A stretch of 64,000 nucleotides of DNA, from contig NC_051449.1 in assembly GCF_001649575.2 (NCBI RefSeq), forward strand, positions 14,015,775 to 14,079,774, written 5' to 3'. The notes beneath the pieces were generated by a model. It searched no databases and was not told the origin of the DNA. It saw only the letters and a program-made list of their open reading frames with translations. Positions 49,601 through 59,758 of the stretch are shown here, one piece after another. This DNA comes from Kryptolebias marmoratus (lineage: Eukaryota; Chordata; Actinopteri; Cyprinodontiformes; Rivulidae). A program made the position numbers and the translations under genes. Position 1 is the first letter of the stretch; each line of letters starts with the position of its first letter.

Positions 49601-52600
49601 AAATTTCACTGCGGTGTTTGAGTAACAAGACACCACATGGGGTACGGCTGTAATGGTACACACTGTCCTGTCCACCCAGACCATTCAAACGTTGAACTTG
49701 ACAGTCAGATATTCAGCTCCCCCTACCCCTCACCCCCAGCCACTCCTGTCTCTTGATCTTTGACACCGAGCTTCTGCTTCAGTCCGCCGATCTATTTTTG
49801 TCCTGCGCTGAGAGCCAGAATTACTCAGATGCCCAGCCAGCCACCCTAAGCGGCGACAACCGCAAACACTGCATATACTTTCTAGCTGTTCACCTTCAGG
49901 AACAAGCGGAGAAAGGATAGAGCAGAACCGAGCAGAAAGTCGAACTGGCGATTTACCGAAGGCCGTACTCACTCCCAGTGACAGTGAGGCACGCTTCGTT
50001 CAAAGTAAGGCACGGTGACGCAAGCGACACCTTTGGTCAACACTCTGGTTACAAAGAGCGTGTTGAGCGTGTTTTAGAAAACCAACGTAATTTAAAAGAC
50101 ATTACCACAAAGATGGCATTCTTAAATACAAGTATTGTCTAAATGAAAACATAATTGGGATAATAGCTGCTTTAAACAGGCAGACAAAGTTGTTGAATGA
50201 GAATCTTTTGCCCCTGATGACAATGACTAATGCTGTTATAGTAATTACTTACATTTCCAAATTAAATAAGCTGAGAAACTAAACAGAGGAAACAAGAGTA
50301 AACAATTACGTTTGGAACTGAGAGGTATTTTGATTATCAATTATTCCTATTCGGTGATCAGCTTATTATTGCTATTTTTATTTAAGTAAGGGGAATTAAT
50401 TATGAAATTACATGCTGGTTTTCAACTGACTGACTGATCTCCACCAAGATATCACAATGCTGGAAGAGACAAAAGAGCAGACGCCAAACTCACATAAAAA
50501 ATTGCATTTGCTTTTAACCCTGTTGACCTGTGTAATGACAGTCTGAGCTTTCTGACCTTTAGCTTTGTCGAGGCACAAAACACTCCAATAGGATCAATAC
50601 CTCCTCTGCTAATTACTAATATGCTGCATGAGGTCTGGAGGAACTTAAATTAGCCACACATTTAAGAGTACCCTACAGCAGAAGGCAGTAATTGGGGATG
50701 AATGGCAAAAAAGCACGGATGCTTGTTGGAGTGGAGTCTAACCTTTCCACTGCACAAAACAGAGAAGAAGACGCTGTAACGGCTGAGAGCAACACGTTGG
50801 ACTCAGGGTGGTTATCAGTTCGCTGAATGTGTAACCTTGTTATCTCTACAAAGGGTTATTCAGCCGAGGGCGGGGTAGACAGAGAGGCAAAAGGAAAATC
50901 ACTGGCTTTGTGCTTCCAGCAGCTCACTTGACTGTATCTAACAAGGGACACACAGGTGATAATTTTCCAACAGGTGTTAGTGGTGTCAAACAGTCAGCGT
51001 GTCAGCTGTGTGACAAGAGAAAAGGATGAACTGGGACCTGCAGCACACCCTCTCTGACACACACTTGCCAAGTCGCAGACACATTCTGGTGCCGCTTCTC
51101 TACTTCTTGTTTCAGTACCCCCTACAAGCGGCTCGCTCTGTGCGAAGGCCACGCTATCATGAAGAACACGGCCAGGAAGGCCGACTCCTAATAAACAACA
51201 GGCGGATTTCATTTCACGTGGATGTTTTTCCATTTTCACACCGCTTCCTCACCAGAGTGGCTGAGAACTAAGAACTGCCCGAGGTTCATATTTACAAGCA
51301 ACACTCGTGCAGTTGTTGTGCTGTGCCCCACTCATACGTTTCAGCATCGCAAATGCATTCCTTTTCAATTCTACGCTCAAAAGACGGGACACCATTAACT
51401 ACAAAAAAAGAAAAAAACGTGTTGTGAAGCCTAGAAATATGCTAAACGCTCATTCTGTGCACGTTCCGGCTGCTTAGCTGCTGGGGCTTTCAGTGGACTC
51501 TATTTTAAAAGATGCAAATACCGCTGGAGGCCGAGCTGAGGCCCACGGAGGGGAGGGGGGAGCTGAGTGTGCTTCCCTGGCCTCTTCATGCACAAAGTCA
51601 GTCTTATGACCCTTCACTGTGACTGTGGAAGGGCAACTACTACAGCAAACCAGAAGAAGTGTCAACTCTGCAGACAGCGTGACCTAAACTGTGTCAGCGC
51701 GCCGAAACTGAAAGAGAGGTGACTCGACAGTCTGATCAGGATGGCTGCAAGATCGTGAAAGTAACTGGGAGAGAAAATTCTAACAAGTAAAGGAGCGACA
51801 GGTTGTGTGGAAAAAAAAACAGCATTTTTTTTGCTCCAGCCAGCTAAGAGAGGGTTTGTTTACATTTGGATATCCTGCCTGCCAGAGAGGGAACCTCCCT
51901 CCACCAGAGGCCCCAAATGTTTCTGTCTCTTTCTCTCTCCACCCCCCCTCCTCCCGTCTTTATTCTTCAACTGAAATCCTTCTGTTTCCTCCCCTGCTGA
52001 GAGAAGAAAATTCCTTAAGGTAAAAATCTGGTCCAGATTTAAAATAAATATTGGCCTCTGTCAATATTAAGGAGGAGGAAAAAAACCTGCAACAATGGAA
52101 ACGAGGATGTTTGAAATAGATATCTGAAACTGCTGCAGGTGGATGAGTTTTATTACCGCTTTCCAACAAAGACAAAAAAAAGGTGATATAGTGTCTGCAT
52201 GTTCAGCTGTTAGCAAAATATTTCATGAACCACTGGACAGATTTGAAGAAAACTCCCAGAAACTAATCGCAGGGTGTCCATCTACAACTGATTAACCTTT
52301 GGAGTCCACTCCATTCAAGGTGACTGCCACAGCCAATCAACTTCAGCTCGGTCAGATTTACAGACACTGAGCTAAGATTTCGGAGTGGCAGGAGCTGGGA
52401 GTGATCCTCAACAGCCCTTTCAGCACAAGGTGATGTTCTTGCATTTTCAAATTGAGACGCTGCAGCAAGACTGAACGTCGCAGGTTCGGAATCCAGTTTG
52501 ATTTCTCACACAGGAACCGCACATGGTGCTGCGCGTCCGGCGGCACGACGCTTCCCATAGTCATCCCCCCTCCCTCCTCTCCTCTCCCTCCCTCCGCTGT

Positions 52601-53504
52601 GGATGCTGTATAATGCTGCGTGACATAACTAGGTCAGTGGAACAGCCGCGACTCTCTCCCTCCGCGGCTCACGCAGACGGCCATGCTGGCGCAGGCTGCG
52701 CAGCCGTCCCCATCACAACAACACCACGGCCACACACATCCATCCTGTCACGTTATAAACAAGCGCTTTCATCTCCGAGCGTCAGGGAGAGAAGTTGACA
52801 AGACCCCCCCCCCCCCNNNNNNNNNNNNNNNNNNNNNNNNNNNNNNNNNNNNNNNNNNNNNNNNNNNNNNNNNNNNNNNNNNNNNNNNNNNNNNNNNNNN
52901 NNNNNNNNNNNNNNNNNNNNNNNNNNNNNNNNNNNNNNNNNNNNNNNNNNNNNNNNNNNNNNNNNNNNNNNNNNNNNNNNNNNNNNNNNNNNNNNNNNNN
53001 NNNNNNNNNNNNNNNNNNNNNNNNNNNNNNNNNNNNNNNNNNNNNNNNNNNNNNNNNNNNNNNNNNNNNNNNNNNNNNNNNNNNNNNNNNNNNNNNNNNN
53101 NNNNNNNNNNNNNNNNNNNNNNNNNNNNNNNNNNNNNNNNNNNNNNNNNNNNNNNNNNNNNNNNNNNNNNNNNNNNNNNNNNNNNNNNNNNNNNNNNNNN
53201 NNNNNNNNNNNNNNNNNNNNNNNNNNNNNNNNNNNNNNNNNNNNNNNNNNNNNNNNNNNNNNNNNNNNNNNNNNNNNNNNNNNNNNNNNNNNNNNNNNNN
53301 NNNNNNNNNNNNNNNNNNNNNNNNNNNNNNNNNNNNNNNNNNNNNNNNNNNNNNNNNNNNNNNNNNNNNNNNNNNNNNNNNNNNNCCCCCCCCCCCCCCC
53401 CCCCCCCCCCGTGCGCACACATGTGGCTGCAGATCCAACCCCGCACAAACCCGCACAGTGATCAAAGCTCAAAGCACTTGATGGCAAATCAACTTACCTC
53501 TCAT
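40697..53504 (-). CDS. Retinoid-related orphan receptor (NR1F family; ROR-gamma/beta-like), 10 coding exons
   Basis: Coding exons: 53504-53498, 46817-46732, 46613-46472, 46281-45775, 44039-43918, 43806-43674, 43131-43024, 42507-42397, 41603-41491 and 40858-40697. They total 1491 nt and encode 496 residues, all in phase. RORs are nuclear factors that bind ROR response elements as monomers; RORC drives Th17 and clock genes. The start [16 protein letters not shown] leads into two C4 zinc fingers (about 9-77; [40 protein letters not shown]). The ROR C-terminal extension [20 protein letters not shown] follows. The hinge (about 100-247) is divergent, with acidic [20 protein letters not shown] and a poly-Ser run. 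The ligand domain (about 248-490) has [30 protein letters not shown] and the activation helix [18 protein letters not shown] and the DRPWL region recall RORC, while [15 protein letters not shown], KSHLETCQY and CNLH segments recall RORB, so the subtype is unresolved. The first exon (7 nt) is inferred from phase and homology. Confidence 0.88.
44783..45375 (+). repeat. Dimeric dispersed element, copy 1 (ROR intron)
   Basis: Two head-to-tail monomers of about 250-300 bp lie in the intron between the hinge and first ligand-domain exons. Each has an AATATCT...ACTGGA start, GATGTACATCT, an AGATGGCTGCCACA-like block and GGTAGTAGCTGAGAGTCAT. Confidence 0.85.
52195..52425 (+). repeat. Dispersed element, copy 2 (single monomer)
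   Basis: It shares TGTTAGCAAAATAT, CATGAACCACTGGACAGATTT, CATCTACAACTGATTAACCTT and GGAGCTGGGAGTGATCCTCA with copies 1 and 3, in the same orientation. It lies in the first coding intron of the ROR gene. Confidence 0.82.
52817..53385. other. Assembly gap (569 N) flanked by poly-C
   Basis: The N run is bordered by a C-tract on both sides (about 52805-52816 and 53386-53410). It lies inside the first intron of the ROR gene, close to its proposed first coding exon. The long open frames across it are artefacts. Confidence 0.99.
53498..53504 (-). other. Proposed 7-nt first coding exon of the ROR gene
   Basis: The minus strand reads ATGAGAG then GTAAGT, an ideal donor. Joined to the DNA-binding exon at 46817 it gives MRAQIEVIP, matching the known short N-termini of RORB (MRAQIE) and ROR-gamma-t (MRTQIE). 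It lies 112 bp beyond the assembly gap. A longer isoform from another first exon cannot be excluded. Confidence 0.7.
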
Positions 53505-54065
53505 TTTTATTTTATTTGGTGTTTTCTTCTCTGGACAGGGCGAGAAAGACTCGGCTACATGGGGTCAGCGGTGAAGAGGTGGAGAGGGTGGGCAGATAAA
53601 AAAAGCAGGAAAGGAAAAAGACAATCTGGTTCTGGAAATGTTAACAGCTTTAACAGCCTTAATGGAGAGTCCAAAAAAAAAAAAAAGAGAGAGAGAGAAA
53701 AATCAGAAAGTGTCCCAAACTCCTCTCTTTTTTTACCCCCCCTCCTCTTTATCGTTCGATCAAGTTCGAGCAAAATAAAAGAGGGATGGAAGTCTCTCCG
53801 GTTCTCATCGTCTCCGTCTGCGCGCGCTGACAAAACAGTCCAGACTCCACTTCGTCTTCTTCTTTCTTCTTCTTCTTCTTTTCCTCCCCTCTGACAGATC
53901 AGTCCCACGGTGCAGGAGCGCTGTTCGGATATCCCCCCCCTCACTCTGAGCCTGCTTTCCTCTCAGTCTACCCTGCTAACCTACTTTCTCCAAGCGTGGA
54001 CTCTCACATGATCTCACCGCCGACAGCTCCTCCCGCGACGCGCGCGCGGCCGAGCACGCGGGAGC
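53505..54065 (-). promoter_or_regulatory. Probable 5' UTR and promoter side of the ROR gene
   Basis: Upstream of the proposed ATG, on the minus strand, GC and CpG content rises sharply at about 54020-54065 (repeated CGCG). Runs of TTC/GAA lie at about 53860-53885. This is a plausible promoter position, but no core element is diagnostic. Confidence 0.4.
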
Positions 54066-54949
54066 GAGTTTAAGGTGGCTGTAGCAGGCAAACTATGGCA
54101 CTTCATAACAAACAAAGACGCGAGAGAAAAGAAAAAAAAGAAACAAAAAGCTATTGAAACCATGAATTAGGAAGGTAATTAAAGCAGCAATTAGTTCTGC
54201 TTTGATACTTCCCTGCCTGGCCTTATTGTTCAGCCCAGTGATGCCATCACCTCCCATAACCTCTCCTCAGGCATGTAGAAAGGTTACAAAGTCGGTCCTG
54301 TGTTTGCCAGAGAGATAAGGCTTCATCCAGGATGTTACCTCAGTGAACTTCAGCCAAACTGAAACTGCAGATCATAGATTGTCCTCAGGGGCGCCTCCAA
54401 ATTTTTTTCTTAAAGGGGGCCATATGGGGTCCACTGGTCCCCCTTCTGAGGCTGGCACACCAAAATCAAGAGCAGTAACACAATTTTAAACAAAACTGTT
54501 CTTATACTGTTGTCATACATATGCTATTAAAAATGTGAGTTAAGGAGTCAACTTCTGAAATATAAAATGCTTTATTTCATTTTTCGGATGATATTTTAAA
54601 CTGAGAGCAGCACGATCACGGCTCAGCTCACTGACGTAGGCCCTCTCTTGTCTTAAAATCACACTCATAATCGTTCCTTGAAAGAATGCACATTGCCTGC
54701 TGCCTTAAATGCCAAAAGTATAAACAAAATTCTTGCGTTAAGGCTTTGCGTATGTGTGAGAGATAACCATCAGCTGCTGCCGCGGCATATTTTTGACCAA
54801 CAAATGTAAAAACGACTGAGTCAGAGACACTTCTATGTTTGCTAAGGTCAGTGTTGTCGACATACATCCAATGATTACTGTTTAAAAGTTTCATTCAAAT
54901 CCAGTCAGTCGTTCATGACGCATTGTGGTAGCAGTTAGTTTTAAAACAG

Positions 54950-55020
54950 TGTATCCACTTTGATTTTTTGGCCACGGTGGAGCCGTTAACTTGTCAATCC
55001 GGTCCGAATTAAACTTGTCA
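54950..55020. repeat. Second copy of the short element seen in the semaphorin intron
   Basis: CCACTTTGATTTTTTGGCC, AACTTGTCAATCCGGTCCG and AATTAAACTTGTCAG follow the order of the 16735-16800 copy. Confidence 0.6.
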
Positions 55021-56346
55021 GTCAAAGAGCTCTCTAAGTCAAGTAAGGTAATAATTGCTGAACTATCCCTTTAAGCTGACTGACTCCAAATTAAGGGCAC
55101 TTATCTTTGTTTTGGCATCCCTTCTGGCGTGCCGGCTCTAATGATGGCTTACACATTTGGTCAGGAGCTGTTTGGGCGCAGAACTGGCAAACTTTGGTCA
55201 CATTTGAACCAAACAAAAACACAAACCCGGTTCAGTTTCTGCACCAAGGCTGGACTCAGCGTTGAGTGTCATGTGTGACGGCCAAGTTATCTGTTATCTG
55301 TTATAAGTCAGCTCGAACAGGTGACTTGAGGCTTTCTAAAGACACGGATCAACAGGTTTTCATGGCCCTGTACTGTAATTTTGTGCGCCTGTGAGCCCGT
55401 TAGGCAGAGTCGAACTGAATTAGAAAAAGTTTAGGCCTGAAAATGTTTCTGGCTGTTTTCCCGGCGGTTGCTCACCGACTCTGGATCCTTGAGGGAATCT
55501 GTGGAGTTTACACCCAGTGACCTCGTTAATTTGGATTCATAAAAGTCTGCTTCATGTTTCTCTTGCAGCGACGAACATGTAGAAACACATCCCTTACTGT
55601 TCCGTTTTATTCCTCATTAATATCTCACTTTTGTTTTCGTTGTTTTTGCTTTTTTTTTCCCCTTCAAATCTGTGCTGCAGAACTGCAATAACTTTATGCT
55701 CCCTCGGCGGATGATTTGTAACTCATCAGTCAAAACAAATCAAAGCAGTCCAAGTTGTTGTGCACTTGGGTATTATAGATGATTGCGTGTTCTGGGAATA
55801 AGATGGATGATGGCGGGGCGGGAGGGGAGAGGAGGAGAGGGGGGGTTGGGGGTGATGTTGCTCTGGCGGGCGGCCTTATGATGCAATGATCTGGCAGCAG
55901 TGTTATGAAACAGTAGAGATTACTCAAACTGGGTTAGTGGAGCAGCAGCGGAGCTCCGAGCACCTACAGCACAAGCAGAGAATCACACACACTCAAACCC
56001 ACTCAATAAAACACAGATGTGCACCTCTTGTGTTTTTTTTTTTTTTTTTTCCATCTTTGACGCTTCCTCCTTTTTTCATAGCATTTGAATCCAAACACTT
56101 CCCCGTGTCATGTTCGCCTCGTTTAAATATATTCAAACATGTTTTTGTGTCTGGGCACAGGTGAAAGACAACCTTCAGAGCGGATGTCTACCTTACCTCC
56201 CTTTGGCCTGTGCACCCCACCCTTGCTCACCCCTTCGCCCAAAGCCCCTCCGTTCTGCGTCTCTCCCCCTGACAATGGCAGTGACACTTTGACCCCGGCT
56301 CTTATGTAACTGCTGCACAGCTCAGCAGAGGAAACTGACGGGGAGG

Positions 56347-56348
<2 letters not shown>

Positions 56349-56394
<46 letters not shown>
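56349..56394. repeat. (GA)n microsatellite, about 46 bp
   Basis: An uninterrupted GA run is followed by G-rich sequence. Confidence 0.97.
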
Positions 56395-56397
<3 letters not shown>

Positions 56398-57029
56398 GGG
56401 GGAGGAGGAAGGATTCATGCATGGCAGACATTTTGTTTGTCCGACCACGAAGTGGGAGAAGAGGAGCTTAGAGGAGGAGGAGGAGAAGCTGGGGGGATTT
56501 GGGAATGATGCCAGCAGCCGCATAACAGGATGAGGAAGCTGATGGGGGCTGGCAGAAACTGAAAAAAAATAGATGAATTGTTTATTATAGAAAAACAACA
56601 AGGAAAAGCTGCCTTCCTCCAGTTAAACAGTAAAGAGTCTTATATTGCAGTCCTGATGGATACAAGTGGCGTTCGCACTTTTAATGTCGGACAGGAAGAC
56701 ATTTTGTTGTTGTGCAGCGGGTCTTGTTGTCAGGAATGGCTTCAGGTTTCTCCTTTAGTCAGATCAAAGTCAGGCCAGTCTTGTGACTCCCCTACGGGCT
56801 GAACTTAAAGGCCTCGCTCACATCAAAGAGCCTTTGTAGGGATGAGGGACCGACTGGAACTGATTGGCTGCACATGGTCTCAGAGGAGCCTCACGCTCCG
56901 TCTCTGCAGCATCACTTTAAACCGTCTACATGCATTTACAAGTCGGGAGGGATAATTATCACCAAATCTGCTGAAGGTGAAAGGAAACACTGCTTTTGTC
57001 CGTGTCTGTGTGTGTGTGTGTTTGTCTGT

Positions 57030-57620
57030 CTGTACCGTTTGAAAAATATCTCATGAACCAGTCGACAGATTTTAGCAAAACCTTCAAAAGGAAAACATTG
57101 GTTGTACATCTACAGCTTATTAACATTTAAATTCCACCCATTTCAAAATGGCCACCACAGCCAACTGTTCTTAGGAACCACAAAACTGGTTATGAGCCAA
57201 TTTTAGCCAAGACACACTCTGAGCGCTACACATTGTGCAATATTTTTGCGTAAAACTTTGGCATTAACTGTTGGCGTCAACATGTTTGTGTGTTAGCGAA
57301 ATATCTCATGAACCACTTGACAGATTTTACTAAAACTCTCACTGGATGTACATCTACAACTGGTTGACCTTTGGAGCCAACCTAATTTAAAACATCCGCC
57401 ACAGTTGATTAAAATTAGCTAACACAAAAATGCCTAAAAACCGGTTAATTTTACAGATATTGAGCTAAAATTTGGTGTGGTAGTAGCTGAGGGTCATTAA
57501 CAACACATTCTCTGAGAGCTAGCACATCCTAACTTAAATGGCTAAATTTAAATTTAAGATGATTTTAGTTTAAAACTCTGGCATGAAAGGCAGCGGGCGA
57601 TATTCAATGTCCATCAGCCA
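57030..57620 (+). repeat. Dimeric dispersed element, copy 3
   Basis: Again two tandem monomers. Both carry AAATATCTCATGAACCA, GACAGATTTTA, TGTACATCTACA and the GGTAGTAGCTGAGGGTCATT or related block. Same orientation as the other copies. Confidence 0.85.
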
Positions 57621-58899
57621 TGTTTACCACGTTTTATCAGGTCCTAATTTGTACTAATATGTACAATGCATTCCGAAAAACAGCAAGTAGATGTACTGCC
57701 AGTTGATTTGCTGGGATTATTTTGTGCTTTCTGTAATCCCTCACCACTTCCCTCATTCAGTTAATCTGCTTGTTTTCTTCCCTCTAGAGGCAGGATTAAT
57801 CCCAAACCTCACCCCTCACCCCCCTCCCGGTCCATAAGGCCACGGCTCTGTAATCTGGATCTGCAAGATTTGCTGCGTCACTGGGTCAGTGTGTCACAGA
57901 GAGCACAATCACTGCTGACTCCTGTCACAACCTGCTCGTCCTCCTCTCAGCTCCGCTTTACATCTGTCACAAAATAAATAACAATCTTTAATTCTCTGCT
58001 CCTTTTAACACGCTACACTCTACGTATCTGCCTATTAGCTGGATGTTTTTCCTTACACTGCAAAACATCGCACAAATCTTACAGAATAAAAGAAAGAGAT
58101 CAGTCACAGGCTGAGGCATAGCTGAGAACTTACATTTTCTGTTCTCATCCATCAAATAAAAATCATAAAAAAAAAAGACTGAAGTCCTGAGGATTCTGCA
58201 CAACCTAATCAACTGAGAAAAAAAACGTTTTAGCAAATAAAATCTGACAAAAATATTTCCTATGTCATAGTATTTTGATTCCCAACTCTCTGACAATTGT
58301 AGGGCATTTAAATAAGAACAATTGTTTTTGTCTCTACAGAGTAATTATAGTATTTTTTAATTGTATGAATGCTGAGTCAGCATTACAGCTATGAGTTGTG
58401 GTATTTGTAATTTTAGAAATTTAGAAATGATTGTTTATGGCATATTTTCACCATAACTGTCATAAAAGAATGAATGATGAGTAAAGAAGTGGTCAAAAAT
58501 GAATAAAAAGTGTATTGTTACTGTGAAGACTGTGTTGTCATTAAATCCTCTACTTAATGAAGTCATTTGAAAAGTTCTTATATCTAAATTGCCAATGGGG
58601 TCAAAAGCTTTTGTCACCATCTGTTTTAGGATTGGAAGCCAAGTTTGGAAACCACTGTTACAGGGGATAATATGAGTGCAGAATTCTTTAAAATAAGGTT
58701 TCTTTTTGACTAACTTTGACTTTCTTGCTCCTGAAGAGAGGAAAAGAAGCCCTTGTAGCTTCGGGTCCAATTGACCCGAGGGCCTCGGGAGGGTTAAATC
58801 TTTAATTTAGTCATTAGACCAGAGTTGTCCTGCCACACTGTCACACATTGAGATTAGAGTAAACTATTTGCTACAGGCAGACGACTAAGTAATGTTTTA

Positions 58900-59090
58900 T
58901 TCACCGCCAATTTATGCTTTCCAGTTAGCCAGCATATTTTTGAGCTGTGGGAGGAAACTAGAGCAGCTGCAGAGAAAAAAACACAACACAGGGAGATTAT
59001 ACACGTTTAAGTTGGAATATCCGCCGTGGACCAGTATGCTTGAACCCTGAACCTTGTTGCTTTAATGAACCTCTGCGCTGCCCAGTGAAT
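58900..59090 (+). repeat. Degraded copy of the fish dispersed repeat also found in cactin intron 5
   Basis: TTTTTGAGCTGTGGGAGGAA, ACAGGGAGATTATACACG and GAACCCTGAACCTTGTTGC follow the order expected for the 3' part of this family. Confidence 0.55.
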
Positions 59091-59259
59091 GTTTAATGGA
59101 AATTAAAAATACTCCATGTGCAACCCCAGTTTTCATTTTAAACACTTTATGCTTTTTTTTTCTCACACCAGAATACAAACATTTGGTGATCGAGCTGTCA
59201 TCTCTGGAAATATTTTTAAAACCTCCTAAAACTCAACTTTTATACTTTTTAACCTTTTG

Positions 59260-59420
59260 TTTTTTCTACCTTTGAGCTAGTGTTCTGCTATTTTTTAGCA
59301 TTTACTTAGGGTTTACTAATTTTGGCCTTTCGCTATATATTTTTTTTTTTTTTTAGCTTTTAGGCTAGTATTCTGCTTCTTTTAGCTTGAACGACTCAGT
59401 TTCAGCTTTTTAAACAAATT
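59260..59420 (-). repeat. Inverted piece related to the 24.4-25.1 kb AGCTAAAAG repeat
   Basis: Read on the minus strand the stretch gives GCTGAAACTGAG, AAGCTAAAAGAAGCAGAATA and CTAGCCTAAAAGCTAAAA, close to 24447-24495 (GCTGAAACCGAG, AAGCTAAAAGAAGCACAACA, CTAGCTAAAAAGG). Confidence 0.65.
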
Positions 59421-59542
59421 CCAGCGAAGTCATTCAGCATTTACACTGCCTTTTCCACAAAAAATGCAGATTTACCTGTTCAATTAGCTTTTTTTAGTTA
59501 TTATTTTTTTTAAATGTCTTTAATCAGATCCCCTATGTCACA

Positions 59543-59758
59543 CATGTCAAACTGTGTTCCTCGGGGGTCGCTCTCTTGAATGTTTTAGATGTGTTCTTGC
59601 TTTAAAACACCTGCTTTAAATGAATGACTTGTGGACGTGCTTCTGGAGAACTTGATGATTTGGTGAGGAGGTCATTAAACAATTTGAATCAGGTGTGTTG
59701 GAGCAGAAAAACCTAAATCTTCCAGGACAGTGGCCCTTGAGGTCCAGTCTGACACCCC
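59543..59758. mobile_element. Short non-autonomous element with inverted termini (MITE-like)
   Basis: The left end ATGTCAAACTGTGTTCCTCG and the right end, whose reverse complement reads GGTGTCAGACTGGACCTCAA, form imperfect inverted repeats about 215 bp apart. The interior has no coding capacity. This is a pattern common in fish genomes, probably a DNA-transposon derivative. A clear target-site duplication is not visible. Confidence 0.72.

Noticed and set aside
40697..53504. Firm naming of the ROR gene as rorb or rorc
   Set aside because: Sequence features point both ways and linkage fits neither human gene; left unnamed.
53498..53536. Upstream in-phase reading KKTPNKIK before the ROR ATG, recalling the ROR-gamma-1 AKKTHT segment
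   Set aside because: Similarity is limited to three residues in A-rich sequence; no supporting upstream exon was found.
52683..53894. 403-codon open frame across 52.7-53.9 kb and its minus-strand counterparts
   Set aside because: They are open only because 569 unknown bases are read as non-stop; flanks are poly-C and show no domain.
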